From positions 62,001-126,000 of the forward strand of contig NZ_BAPT01000007.1 of NCBI RefSeq assembly GCF_025995235.1: 64,000 nt of DNA, in the 5' to 3' direction. This document shows, piece after piece, positions 9,341 to 18,355 of the stretch (positions are counted from its first letter, which is position 1; each line of letters starts with the position of its first letter). The notes under the pieces were generated by a model. That model had not been told where the DNA came from and made no database searches. It saw nothing but the letters and a program-made list of their open reading frames with translations. The translations under genes and the position numbers were made by a program. The DNA is from Ameyamaea chiangmaiensis. GTDB taxonomy: Bacteria > Pseudomonadota > Alphaproteobacteria > Acetobacterales > Acetobacteraceae.

Positions 9341-9923
9341 CGGTCTGGGCTCGCCTGATATCTCGGATCTTCAGAATCACCCCATCGGGGCTTGTGCGGC
9401 TGGGCACACGATCGATCGCCATGTGCCAGTCCCGGGCCGCGTCGGTCAACTCCGCGTCGACCTGCCGCCCCTTGAGAAAGACGCATGCCCCGCCGGGCGA
9501 CAGAAGAGGGACCGCCCACGCCAGCAGTTGCGTCACGGGCGCCAACGCGCGGGCGGTGACCACCGGAGCAGGCGGCACGTCGGCCAGTTCGATCCGGCGC
9601 GCCACCACATGAACCGACGTCCCGGTCTCCCGCGCAGCCTCGCGCAGGAAGGTCGATTTGCGCTGGTCGGACTCGATGAGCGTCGTCGGGATACCCGTGG
9701 CGATCGCGACGATCAGGCCTGGAAAGCCACCGCCGGACCCAAGATCCGTGATCGCGGATGCGCTCTCGACAAGGGGCACGATCTGCAGACTGTCATCGAT
9801 GTGCCGTGACCACAGATGTGGCACGTCGCGCGGCGAGACGAGATTGATCCGCGCGTTCCAGCGTTCGAGCAACGCCGCAAACACCGCAAGCCGCGCCTGT
9901 GTTTCACGTGAAACAGCACTCAT
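9333..9923 (-). CDS. rsmG: 16S rRNA (guanine527-N7)-methyltransferase RsmG (GidB)
   Basis: A 196-residue SAM-dependent methyltransferase with the class I motif DLGSGGGFPGLIVAI and the RsmG-specific RWNARINLVS segment near residue 22. It methylates G527 of 16S rRNA; loss gives low-level streptomycin resistance in other bacteria. The ATG at 9923 overlaps the mnmG stop in an ATGA arrangement and is preferred over a much longer upstream extension in the same frame. A perfect parS site is embedded in codons 4-8 (encoding VSRET). Confidence 0.96.
   Translation of the reverse strand: MSAVSRETQARLAVFAALLERWNARINLVSPRDVPHLWSRHIDDSLQIVPLVESASAITDLGSGGGFPGLIVAIATGIPTTLIESDQRKSTFLREAARETGTSVHVVARRIELADVPPAPVVTARALAPVTQLLAWAVPLLSPGGACVFLKGRQVDAELTDAARDWHMAIDRVPSRTSPDGVILKIRDIRRAQTVD
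9900..9915. promoter_or_regulatory. parS centromere site 1
   Basis: TGTTTCACGTGAAACA, a perfect 16-bp palindrome identical to the canonical bacterial parS consensus. It is placed inside the 5' end of rsmG, immediately upstream of parA-parB. It is where ParB nucleates. An identical copy lies at 12198-12213. Confidence 0.95.
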
Positions 9924-11782
9924 GCCGCGTGCTTTACATGGCTCAGCAACGCCATCAACGCCGACGGCGTGACGCCGGGAATGCGCTGCGCCGCGCTGAA
10001 ACTCGCAGGGCGTGCCTGGGCAAGGCGTTCGCACATCTCGGTACTGAGACCACCGACGCGGCTGTAATCCAGGTCGGGCGGCAGCGTGATCTGGCTTTCG
10101 ACGCCCAGCTGCCGGATTTCCCGGTCCTGCCGGGCGAGGTAGCCGCTGTAGCGTGCCTGGGTCTGAAGGTGCATCCGGACACGCGTGGAGAGCGACTGGA
10201 ACCACGGCGCCATCCGATCGACGACCGCCAGATCCGCCCCCGCCGCCAGCACGTCCATCACGCTGCGTCGGCGCCCATCCTGCGACACGGCGAGCCCTGC
10301 TGCGGCCAGATCGCCAGGCGTGAAACATGCTGTCTCCGCCTTCGTTGTTGCAAATGCGATCGCCTCCCGGTCCGCCGCGAACAGCGCGCCGCGTCGTGCA
10401 CCGACACAGCCCCAGTCCAGGCCATGGCCGGTCAAGCGCAGGTCCGCATTGTCGGCCCGCAGCGTGAGGCGATATTCGGCGCGCGAGGTGAACATGCGAT
10501 AGGGCTCGCTCACACCCTGGGTCGTCAGATCGTCGATCATGACGCCGATATACGCCGTGCCGCGGTCCAGCGCGACGGGCGCGGCCCCGCCGACCTTGCG
10601 TGCCGCGTTCAGACCCGCCAGCAGGCCCTGCGCACCGGCCTCTTCATAGCCGGTCGTGCCGTTGATCTGGCCGGCCAGGAACAGGCCGGGCCGGGCCTTG
10701 ACCTCCAGCGACGGCGTCAGCTCCCGCGGATCGATATAGTCGTATTCCACGGCATATCCCGGACGCACGATCCGCACATGCTCCAGACCCGGAATGGTCC
10801 GCAGCATGGCCGCCTGCACATCCGCCGGCAGACTGGTCGAGATGCCGTTGGGGTAGACAAGGTCGCCGCCAGGATTGCCCGGCAGAGCCTCGGGTTCGAG
10901 GAAGATCTGGTGGCTGTCACGTTCGGCGAACCGAACGACCTTGTCCTCGATCGACGGACAGTAACGCGGCCCACGCCCCGCGATGGCGCCCCCGTAGACG
11001 GCCGACAGGTGGATATGGTCACGAATGATCGCGTGCGTGGCGGGCGTCGTCGCCGTGATCCGGCAGGACAGCAGCGGGTTGTCGATGCGATCGGTCAGGC
11101 GACTGAACGGTTCCGGCACGGCATCGCCCGGATCTTCGGCCAGGGCGTCCCACGCGATCGACGCTCGCTCGAGGCGGGCAGGGGTGCCGGTCTTCAGCCG
11201 CCCCATCCGCAGGTTCAGCGCCTCGAGCCGCGCGCCGAGTGCCGCCGCCGGGGCCTCGCCGACGCGGCCGGCCGGCGTACTTTCGTGGCCGATATGGATC
11301 GTGCCGCGCAGAAAGGTGCCGGCCGTCAGGACGACGGCGCCCGCACCGAAGCGGCGTCCGTCCGCCGTCACAACGCCGGCGATCGCGCCTGATCGATCCT
11401 CGATCAGATCGTCGACGCCACCTTCGATGATGGTCAGGTTCGGCGTGTGTGCCAGCAGCGTCTGGATCGCAGCGCGGTAGAGCGAACGGTCGGCCTGCGC
11501 GCGCGGGCCATGCACGGCCGGTCCCTTGGACCGGTTCAGCAGCTTGAAATGGATCCCGGCACGATCGGCCGCGACGCCCATCAGTCCGTCGAGCGCATCG
11601 ATTTCGCGCACAAGGTGGCCCTTGCCGATTCCGCCGATGGCCGGATTGCACGACATGGCACCGATCGTATCGCGGCTGTGGGTCAGCAGCAGGGTCGCGG
11701 CCCCGACCCGCGCACTGGCGGCCGCAGCCTCGCACCCGGCGTGGCCACCGCCCACTACGATCACGTCAAAACGCTGTTCCAA
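9920..11782 (-). CDS. mnmG: tRNA uridine-5-carboxymethylaminomethyl modification enzyme MnmG (GidA)
   Basis: A 620-residue FAD protein of normal family length. The dinucleotide-binding motif VVGGGHAGCEAA is at the N terminus, and the MnmG signature CNPAIGGIGKGHLVREIDA follows near residue 46. Near the C terminus is the helical MnmE-interacting domain (RVGGLSTEMCERL). With MnmE it installs the cmnm5 or nm5 group at U34 of several tRNAs. It lies directly between mnmE (9 bases upstream) and rsmG (ATGA overlap). Confidence 0.97.
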   Translation of the reverse strand: MEQRFDVIVVGGGHAGCEAAAASARVGAATLLLTHSRDTIGAMSCNPAIGGIGKGHLVREIDALDGLMGVAADRAGIHFKLLNRSKGPAVHGPRAQADRSLYRAAIQTLLAHTPNLTIIEGGVDDLIEDRSGAIAGVVTADGRRFGAGAVVLTAGTFLRGTIHIGHESTPAGRVGEAPAAALGARLEALNLRMGRLKTGTPARLERASIAWDALAEDPGDAVPEPFSRLTDRIDNPLLSCRITATTPATHAIIRDHIHLSAVYGGAIAGRGPRYCPSIEDKVVRFAERDSHQIFLEPEALPGNPGGDLVYPNGISTSLPADVQAAMLRTIPGLEHVRIVRPGYAVEYDYIDPRELTPSLEVKARPGLFLAGQINGTTGYEEAGAQGLLAGLNAARKVGGAAPVALDRGTAYIGVMIDDLTTQGVSEPYRMFTSRAEYRLTLRADNADLRLTGHGLDWGCVGARRGALFAADREAIAFATTKAETACFTPGDLAAAGLAVSQDGRRRSVMDVLAAGADLAVVDRMAPWFQSLSTRVRMHLQTQARYSGYLARQDREIRQLGVESQITLPPDLDYSRVGGLSTEMCERLAQARPASFSAAQRIPGVTPSALMALLSHVKHAA

Positions 11783-11791
11783 AACCCGGTC

Positions 11792-13090
11792 TCACTTACC
11801 GATACAGAATTGTCCAAACACACTGTCGAGCAAATCCTCGACCCCGACCTGTCCGGTCAGTCGCCCAAGCGCGCGCATGGCCAGCCGCAGATCCTCGCCC
11901 CGCATCTCCGGCCAGTCCTGCGCCAGAGCGCGCATCAGGGCCGCCCGTGTCTCCTCGATCCCCGCGCGATGGCGCGCACGGGTCAGGGGCGGCGTGCCCT
12001 GTCGTGCCGTCAGCGCCGTTGCCTGCGCCGCCAGCACGTCACGCAGTATAGCGAGCCCGTGTCCGGTTTGCACGCTGATCGACAGCACCCCGGGCGGCCC
12101 GGCGGCCAGATCCGCCTTGGTGTGCACGGGCAGGGCATTCCCGACCGCCATTGGGGGAATATCCGGCCCGTCGAAAAGATGGAGCGTCCAGTCGGCCTGT
12201 TTCACGTGAAACAGCGCCCGGCGGATGCCCTCCGCCTCGATCGGGTCGGCCGTTTCGCGCAGTCCCGCCGTATCGACGAGGGTCACGGGCACGCTGCCCA
12301 GCATGGCCCGGACCTCGATCGCGTCGCGCGTGGTACCCGCGACGTCGGACACGATGGCGGCGTCCCGATCGGCGAGGTAATTCAGCAGCGTCGATTTCCC
12401 GACGTTCGGCGCGCCCACGATCGCGAACACCAGCCCGCGCCGCAGGCGCTCGCCCCGGCCGGCATCATCCAGATGGGCGCCCGTCTCGTCGATCAGGGCG
12501 CGCACGTCGTCCAGCACCGCCCGCTCCACCTCGGGGGGGATCTCCTCGTCGGGGAAATCAATCAGCGCCTCCTGTCGGGCGAGCAGTGTCTTCAGGCGCT
12601 CCGCCCACGCGCTGTAGACGCGGCTCAGGGCACCGTCCGCCTGTTCCAGGGCCTGCCGTCGCTGGGATTCGGTTTCGGCCTCGATCAGGTCCGCGATACC
12701 CTCGGCCTGGATCAGGTCGAGCCGACCATGCTCGAAGGCGCGGCGGGTGAATTCCCCGGGTTCGGCCGGACGCGCGCCAAGGGCCACGAGCGCGTCGCCC
12801 ACTGCGTCGATGACCCCGGGTCCGGCGTGCAGGTGCAGCTCGCACGAATCTTCGCCGGTATAGCTTCCGGGCGCGGGAAACCAGAGGACCAGCGCGTGAT
12901 CGAGAGCCACGCACCGCCCATCGATGGTCCGCTGAAGGGTTCGCAGACGCGCGCTGCGGGGCGGAGGGACCCGCCCCCCGCACAGCGTCGAGAGGATCGC
13001 GCCGGTGCCGGTGCCGCTGACCCGCATCACGGCCACCGCGGCGCGCCCGGCACCGGTGGCAAGGGCGAAGATGGGCGCGCCCGTCGCCAT
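11792..13090 (-). CDS. mnmE: tRNA modification GTPase MnmE (TrmE)
   Basis: A GTPase of about 432 residues. The N-terminal folate-binding domain starts with IFALATGAGRAAVAVMRVSG. The central G domain carries GAPNVGKST (G1), a TTRD switch (G2) and DTAG (G3). The C terminus is FGQFCIGK, with the catalytically needed cysteine of the invariant CIGK tail. It works with MnmG on tRNA U34. The start is taken at 13090 by homology to the family's short N terminus; ATGs at 13102 and 13105 are equally possible. The GTPase region contains an embedded parS site. Confidence 0.95.
   Translation of the reverse strand: MATGAPIFALATGAGRAAVAVMRVSGTGTGAILSTLCGGRVPPPRSARLRTLQRTIDGRCVALDHALVLWFPAPGSYTGEDSCELHLHAGPGVIDAVGDALVALGARPAEPGEFTRRAFEHGRLDLIQAEGIADLIEAETESQRRQALEQADGALSRVYSAWAERLKTLLARQEALIDFPDEEIPPEVERAVLDDVRALIDETGAHLDDAGRGERLRRGLVFAIVGAPNVGKSTLLNYLADRDAAIVSDVAGTTRDAIEVRAMLGSVPVTLVDTAGLRETADPIEAEGIRRALFHVKQADWTLHLFDGPDIPPMAVGNALPVHTKADLAAGPPGVLSISVQTGHGLAILRDVLAAQATALTARQGTPPLTRARHRAGIEETRAALMRALAQDWPEMRGEDLRLAMRALGRLTGQVGVEDLLDSVFGQFCIGK
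12198..12213. promoter_or_regulatory. parS centromere site 2
   Basis: TGTTTCACGTGAAACA, identical to the site at 9900-9915 and 2.3 kb from it, inside mnmE where it encodes part of FHVKQ. Both sites keep the palindrome perfect in spite of being in coding sequence, which argues for selection on DNA binding. Confidence 0.95.
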
Positions 13091-13164
13091 ACTGGACTGC
13101 ATCATCCCGACCATAGTACCGTCTGCGTGAAAACCTCCGCACGCATACGCAATCCCGGACCCTG

Positions 13165-13629
13165 ATGCCACAGATTTCCCTGCATTCCCCACTTGGCTCC
13201 CTGACCCTGACCGAAGAGGACGGGGCGATCGTGGCACTCGACTGGGGACGGGGCCGCGACCAGGAAGAAACACCGTTACTGCGTGCGGCCGCCGACTGGC
13301 TCGACCGCTATTTCGACGGGGAGGCGGAGCCGTTCGACCTGCCGCTGCGACCCTTCGGTTCGCCGTATCGCCAGCAGGTGTGGACGGCCTTGCGGTCCAT
13401 TCCGCCGGGCGACGTCCAAACCTATGGCGCGGTGGCCCGGACGGCGGGCGGCAGCGCGCGTTCGGTCGGTGGCGCGGTGGGTGCCAATCCGATCCCGATC
13501 ATCATTCCGTGCCACCGGGTGGTCGCCGCCGACGGGATCGGCGGCTATTCCGGCGAAGGGGGCGTGGAACACAAACAGTTTCTGCTTCACCTCGAACGTC
13601 TCTCCAAGATGCCGGTCGAGGCCGGCTGA
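13165..13629 (+). CDS. ogt: Methylated-DNA--protein-cysteine S-methyltransferase
   Basis: A 154-residue alkyltransferase that removes O6-alkyl groups from guanine by transferring them to its own cysteine. The active site is IIIPCHRVV at about residue 112-120, preceded by the helix-turn-helix FGSPYRQQVWTALRSIP and followed by GGYSGEGGVEHKQFLLHLE, all family hallmarks. It lacks the Ada regulatory domain. It is divergent from mnmE, with only 74 bases between the starts, and is followed 20 bases later by the quinone reductase gene. Confidence 0.95.
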   Translation: MPQISLHSPLGSLTLTEEDGAIVALDWGRGRDQEETPLLRAAADWLDRYFDGEAEPFDLPLRPFGSPYRQQVWTALRSIPPGDVQTYGAVARTAGGSARSVGGAVGANPIPIIIPCHRVVAADGIGGYSGEGGVEHKQFLLHLERLSKMPVEAG

Positions 13630-13649
13630 TCCACGAAAGGAAGCGCGTC

Positions 13650-14621
13650 ATGTTCAAGGCCGTCCGAGTCCATGCCTATGGTGGGCCTGAACAGCTCCGG
13701 GTCGAGGAACTGCCGACACCGCTGCCCAAGGCGGGCGAAATCCTGCTGCGCCACGAGGCGATCGGCGTGAATTTCATCGACATCTATTTCCGCACCGGCG
13801 TCTACAAGTTCCCCTCCATGCCCGCCATTCCCGGTATGGAGGGTGCGGGCATCGTGGAGTCGGTGGGAGACGGCGTCACCTCGGTCGAGGTCGGTGATCG
13901 CGTCGTCTATGCCGGGGTTCTGGGCGCCTATGCCGAGCGTCGGGTGGTCCCCGCCGCGCGCTGCGTACCGATCCCCGATGGCATCGACAGTGATGTCGCG
14001 GCCGCAGCACTGCTGCGCGGCATGACGGCGCATATGCTGCTCGACGAGGTCCGTCCGGTGCACGCGGGAGAGACGATCCTGGTCCATTCGGCGGCCGGTG
14101 GCGTTGGTCTGTTCCTGTGCCAGTGGGCGCGGTGCAAGGGTGTCCGCACGATCGGCGTGGTCTCGTCCGAGGCCAAGGCGGCGCTGGCACGCGACAACGG
14201 CGCGACGGAAGTCATCATCGGCACACACGATCTCGCCGCCCGGGTGCGCGAGGTGACGGGCGGCGCGATGGTGCCGGTCGTGTATGACGCAACGGGGCAG
14301 GAAAACTTTACCGCCAGCCTCGATTGCCTGGCGCCGCGCGGGATGATGGTGACCTACGGCAATGCCAGCGGCGAGGTGACGGGCATCGCCGCCAGCAGCC
14401 TTGCGGCGCGCGGCAGCCTGTATCTGACGCGCCCCACACTGGCGACCTATACCGCGGCGCGCGGCGATCTGGAAAACGCCGCCGCTGCCGTCTTCGGGGC
14501 AATCCGGACGGGTGTGCTGAAGGTGCTGATCGGCCAGCGTTACGCCCTTGACGATGCCGCGCAGGCCCAGCGCGATCTCGCCGCCCGCACGACCGTCGGC
14601 AGCACCATTCTGATCCCCTGA
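13650..14621 (+). CDS. qor: NADPH:quinone oxidoreductase (Qor-type MDR)
   Basis: A 323-residue zinc-free medium-chain dehydrogenase/reductase. Visible features are HEAIGVNFIDIYFRTGVY near the N terminus, the GMEGAGIVESVG segment, and the nucleotide-binding motif ILVHSAAGGVGLFLCQWA at about residue 146. Together these mark quinone reductase rather than zinc alcohol dehydrogenase. It would reduce quinones with NADPH in the cytoplasm. The start at 13650 has AAAGGA upstream; the gene probably shares a transcript with ogt. Confidence 0.9.
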   Translation: MFKAVRVHAYGGPEQLRVEELPTPLPKAGEILLRHEAIGVNFIDIYFRTGVYKFPSMPAIPGMEGAGIVESVGDGVTSVEVGDRVVYAGVLGAYAERRVVPAARCVPIPDGIDSDVAAAALLRGMTAHMLLDEVRPVHAGETILVHSAAGGVGLFLCQWARCKGVRTIGVVSSEAKAALARDNGATEVIIGTHDLAARVREVTGGAMVPVVYDATGQENFTASLDCLAPRGMMVTYGNASGEVTGIAASSLAARGSLYLTRPTLATYTAARGDLENAAAAVFGAIRTGVLKVLIGQRYALDDAAQAQRDLAARTTVGSTILIP

Positions 14622-14795
14622 GCCGCCACCCGTACGTCTGCCCGAATGGTCACGGGCTATTTCCCCTTTGGCCGCGATGCTTTAACGTACGGGCCCTGTC
14701 AGAACGGGAAAACCGGCACAGCCGCGCACCGGCGACACGGCACGCTGGGCGGTCAGGATGCGCATTCAGGCAGACAACACGGGGGACAGGGTAGA

Positions 14796-16433
14796 ATGAG
14801 CGATAGCGCACGCGAGGCGATGGAATTCGATGTCGTGATCGTCGGTGGCGGTCCGGCCGGGCTGGCAGCCGCGATCCGCCTGCGTCAGACGGCACCGGAC
14901 GCCACGGTGTGCCTGGTCGAGAAAGGCAGCGAGATCGGTGCGCATATCGTCTCGGGCGCGGTGATCGAGCCCCGGGCCCTGTCCGAACTGATCCCCGACT
15001 GGCGGGACAAGGGCGCGCCGCTCAACACGCCGGTCACCGAAGAGTCGATGCTCTATCTGACGCAGACGCGCGCGTTCAAGGTGCCGATGCTCGACCGCGT
15101 GATGCCGCACATGAGCAATCACGGCAATTACATCATCAGTCTGGGCGAGTTGTGCCGCTGGCTGGCGTCGCAGGCGGAGGAGCTCGGGGTGGAAATCTAT
15201 CCCGGTTTCGCCGCCTCGGAGGTTCTCATCGAGAACAACCGCGTGGTGGGTATCGCCACGGGTGACATGGGCGTGGGACGCGACGGCCAGCCGGGTCCGA
15301 ACTATGCGCCGGGCATGGAACTTCGCGCCAGACACACGCTCTTTGCCGAGGGCTGTCGTGGCTCGCTCAGCAAGAAGGTGATGGCGCATTACGACCTGCG
15401 CCGGGGCGTCGACCCGCAGACCTATGGTCTGGGGATCAAGGAAGTGTGGGAGATCCCCGCCGAGAACCACCGCCCCGGCCTGGTGCAGCACAGTTTCGGC
15501 TGGCCACTCGACAACAGCACCTACGGCGGCGCGTGGCTGTATCATTTCGGCGAGAACCTGGTGTCCTATGGGTTTGTCGTCGGGCTGGACTACGAAAATA
15601 CGTGGCTGTCGCCGTTTGACGAAATGCAGCGCGTCAAGACGCATCCGGCGTTCGTCCATCATTTCAAGGGCGGTCGACGCATCGTCTATGGCGCGCGCGC
15701 GCTGTCCGAAGGCGGCGTGCAGTCCATTCCGCGCCTGACCTTCCCCGGGGGCGCCCTGATCGGGGATGCGGCGGGTTTCCTGAACGTGCCCAAGATCAAG
15801 GGTACGCACACGGCGATGAAATCGGGCATGCTGGCGGCGGAGGCCGTGGCGGACGCTCTGGCAAACGATCGGGTCGAGCCCGCAAGTTTTACGACCCGCG
15901 TCAAGGAGTCCTGGCTGTGGGAAGAGCTGCGCGACGTCCGCAACATCCGGCCGGCGTTTTCGAAATTCGGCGCCCGTGGCGGTGCGCTTTACAGCGGGAT
16001 CGACGCGATGCTGCTGCGTGGCCGGGCACCGTGGACACTGCATCACCGCCATGGCGACAACGAGACGCTGCGCGCGGCGTCGCTGTGCGCACCGATCGAC
16101 TATCCCAAGCCGGACGGCACGCTGACGTTCGATCGGCTGTCGTCGGTGTTCCTCTCGGCCACCAACCACGAGGAAGACCAGCCCGTGCATCTGAAAGTGC
16201 GCAGCGAGGCGATGTGGAAGACCGTGAACTGGGATGTCTACCGCTCCCCGGAAAGCCGCTACTGTCCGGCCGGCGTGTATGAGGCCGTGACCGAAGGTGA
16301 CGAGACGACGTTGCAGATCAACGCGCAGAACTGCGTGCATTGCAAAACCTGCGACATCAAGGACCCGACGCAGAACATCGACTGGGAGACGCCCGAAGGC
16401 GGTGGCGGCCCGAATTATCCCGGCGGGATGTGA
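14796..16433 (+). CDS. Electron-transfer flavoprotein:ubiquinone oxidoreductase
   Basis: A 545-residue ETF-QO, the usual length. The FAD-binding motif VVIVGGGPAGLAAAIRL is at the N terminus. The ubiquinone-binding region follows (SIPRLTFPGGALIGDAAGFL carries the second FAD contact). The C-terminal 4Fe-4S cluster motif is NCVHCKTCDIKDP, ending in GGGGPNYPGG. It passes electrons from ETF (encoded just downstream by etfB and etfA) to the membrane quinone pool. The ATG at 14796 is preceded by a GGGGACAGGG ribosome site. Confidence 0.97.
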   Translation: MSDSAREAMEFDVVIVGGGPAGLAAAIRLRQTAPDATVCLVEKGSEIGAHIVSGAVIEPRALSELIPDWRDKGAPLNTPVTEESMLYLTQTRAFKVPMLDRVMPHMSNHGNYIISLGELCRWLASQAEELGVEIYPGFAASEVLIENNRVVGIATGDMGVGRDGQPGPNYAPGMELRARHTLFAEGCRGSLSKKVMAHYDLRRGVDPQTYGLGIKEVWEIPAENHRPGLVQHSFGWPLDNSTYGGAWLYHFGENLVSYGFVVGLDYENTWLSPFDEMQRVKTHPAFVHHFKGGRRIVYGARALSEGGVQSIPRLTFPGGALIGDAAGFLNVPKIKGTHTAMKSGMLAAEAVADALANDRVEPASFTTRVKESWLWEELRDVRNIRPAFSKFGARGGALYSGIDAMLLRGRAPWTLHHRHGDNETLRAASLCAPIDYPKPDGTLTFDRLSSVFLSATNHEEDQPVHLKVRSEAMWKTVNWDVYRSPESRYCPAGVYEAVTEGDETTLQINAQNCVHCKTCDIKDPTQNIDWETPEGGGGPNYPGGM

Positions 16434-16496
16434 TTTCGCGCCAAAACCGGCTATGATCCCCCGCGTGTCACTGTTGAATTCAGGCGAAAGACGATC

Positions 16497-17246
16497 ATGA
16501 AGATACTCGTGCCCGTAAAAAGGGTGATCGACTACAACGTCAAGGTGCGCGTGAAAGCGGACGGAAGCGGGGTCGAGACCGCCGGCGTGAAGATGTCGAT
16601 GAACCCCTTCGACGAAATCGCCGTCGAGGAGGCCGTGCGCCTGAAGGAAAAGGGTGCCGCGACGGAGATCGTCGCCGTGTCGATCGGGGTGCAGCAGGCG
16701 CAGGACACGCTGCGCACCGCCATGGCCATGGGTGCTGATCGCGCCATTCTGGTGCTGACCGAGGAATCGCCCGAGCCGCTGGCGGTTGCCAAGATCCTGC
16801 GTGCGCTGGTCGAGCGCGAACAGCCGGGCATCGTCCTGCTGGGCAAGCAGGCGATTGACGACGACATGAACGCCACGGGCCAGATGCTGGCCGGCCTTCT
16901 GGACAGGCCGCAGGGCACGTTCGCCAGCAAGGTCGAGATCGAAGGCGAAAGCGTGCGCGTCACGCGTGAAATCGACGGGGGCCTGGAGACGGTGTCTCTT
17001 CAGCTGCCGGCGATCATCACCGCCGATCTTCGCCTGAACGAACCGCGCTACGCCTCGCTGCCGAACATCATGAAGGCGCGCAAGAAGCCGCTGGAGACGA
17101 TTGCCGCCGGCGATCTGGGCGTCGACGTGGCCCCGCGCCTGACGGTGGTGAAGGTGGCCGAACCGCCGGCCCGCAAGGCCGGCGTGATGGTCGGCTCGGC
17201 CGCCGAACTGGTGGAGAAACTGCGCAGCGAAGCGAAGGTGATCTGA
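16497..17246 (+). CDS. etfB: Electron transfer flavoprotein beta subunit
   Basis: A 249-residue ETF small subunit with the typical N terminus MKILVPVKRVIDYNVKVRV. It has the AMP-binding region (ILLGKQAIDDD-like at VLLGKQAIDDDMNATGQML) and the ETF-beta signature around REIDGGLETVSLQLPAIIT near residue 160. The C-terminal arm that wraps the alpha subunit is present. It lies 63 bases after ETF-QO and 2 bases before etfA, forming a functional electron-transfer operon. Confidence 0.97.
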   Translation: MKILVPVKRVIDYNVKVRVKADGSGVETAGVKMSMNPFDEIAVEEAVRLKEKGAATEIVAVSIGVQQAQDTLRTAMAMGADRAILVLTEESPEPLAVAKILRALVEREQPGIVLLGKQAIDDDMNATGQMLAGLLDRPQGTFASKVEIEGESVRVTREIDGGLETVSLQLPAIITADLRLNEPRYASLPNIMKARKKPLETIAAGDLGVDVAPRLTVVKVAEPPARKAGVMVGSAAELVEKLRSEAKVI

Positions 17247-17248
17247 TC

Positions 17249-18172
17249 ATGACCGTTCTTGTTCTGCTCGACCACGAAGAGGGTCAGATCCGTCAGGCAT
17301 CGCGCTCGGCCGTTCAGGCGGCGGCGACGCTTGGCACGGTGCATGCGCTGGTCGTCGGCGATGAGGCCGCCGCAGGCGCGGCCGCAAAAATCGCGGGCGT
17401 CGAAAAGGTGCTGCTGGCAACCGATCCCGCGCTGGCCCATGAACTGGCCGAACCCGTGGCCACCCTGCTGGTTTCACTGGCCGGGGACTACAGCCATATC
17501 GTGGCGGCGGCGACGGCGACCGGCAAGAACATCCTGCCGCGTGCCGCAGCCCTTCTGGACGTGCAGCCGATCCCCGATGTCGTGGAAATCGTCGATGCGG
17601 ACACGTTCGTGCGGCCGATCTATGCCGGCAACGCGCTGGCGACGGTGCGTTCGTCGGACGGGAAAAAGGTCCTGACCGTGCGTGCGGCCAATTTCGACCC
17701 GGCACCCGCCGACGGCGGCACCGCCGACGTCGCGACGCTGGCGCCCGTGGCGTCGCCCGCCACGTCCCAGTTCATCGCGGTGGAGCTGTCGCAGTCTGAA
17801 CGGCCGGAACTGGATTCGGCGCGCGTGGTGGTGTCCGGCGGACGCGGCATGCAGAACGCCGAGAACTTCAGGCTGCTGGAGCCTCTGGCCGACCGGCTGG
17901 GTGCCGCCATCGGCGCATCCCGCGCGGCCGTGGATTCGGGCTTCGTGGCCAACGAGCTTCAGGTCGGGCAGACCGGCAAGATCGTGGCACCGGAGCTGTA
18001 TGTCGCGCTGGGTATTTCCGGCGCGATCCAGCATCTGGCGGGCATGAAGGACAGCAAGGTGATCGTTGCGATCAACAAGGACCCGGAAGCGCCGATTTTC
18101 CAGGTTGCCGATTACGGTATCGTCGGTGACCTTTTCACGGTTCTTCCGGAGCTGGAGTCCGCGCTGGGCTGA
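17249..18172 (+). CDS. etfA: Electron transfer flavoprotein alpha subunit
   Basis: A 307-residue ETF large subunit. The C-terminal FAD domain carries RVVVSGGRGMQN, SRAAVDSGF and the classical GQTGKIVAPELYVALGISG plus INKDPEAPIFQVADYGIVGD. It pairs with EtfB to take electrons from acyl-CoA and other dehydrogenases and hand them to ETF-QO. Start follows the etfB stop by two bases. A strong terminator hairpin follows it. Confidence 0.97.
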   Translation: MTVLVLLDHEEGQIRQASRSAVQAAATLGTVHALVVGDEAAAGAAAKIAGVEKVLLATDPALAHELAEPVATLLVSLAGDYSHIVAAATATGKNILPRAAALLDVQPIPDVVEIVDADTFVRPIYAGNALATVRSSDGKKVLTVRAANFDPAPADGGTADVATLAPVASPATSQFIAVELSQSERPELDSARVVVSGGRGMQNAENFRLLEPLADRLGAAIGASRAAVDSGFVANELQVGQTGKIVAPELYVALGISGAIQHLAGMKDSKVIVAINKDPEAPIFQVADYGIVGDLFTVLPELESALG

Positions 18173-18210
18173 TGGCGTGCCCTGGGGCGCGTCCGTCCGC
18201 CCCGAATACA

Positions 18211-18234
18211 GCGAGAAGCCCGCGGGCTTCTCGC
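18211..18234 (+). terminator. Terminator hairpin after etfA
   Basis: A perfect 24-bp palindrome that folds into a 10-bp GC-rich stem (GCGAGAAGCC) with a CGCG loop, lying about 40 bases after the etfA stop. ATTTTTCT follows some way downstream. It probably ends the ETF transcript. Confidence 0.75.
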
Positions 18235-18355
18235 GCTGTGCCTGTCAGACGATTTTTCTACACATCAGGGTGGGGACAGCGCATTTTCGTCCGCGCGCAA
18301 CGACATGTCGTCCCGCCCCCGACCGTTTCCGAAACCATATCGTTGCGAGAGTGAT

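Noticed and set aside
9899..13165. Two long plus-strand open frames over mnmG and mnmE
   Set aside because: Antisense shadows of well-defined genes; no family features, starts fall within parS.
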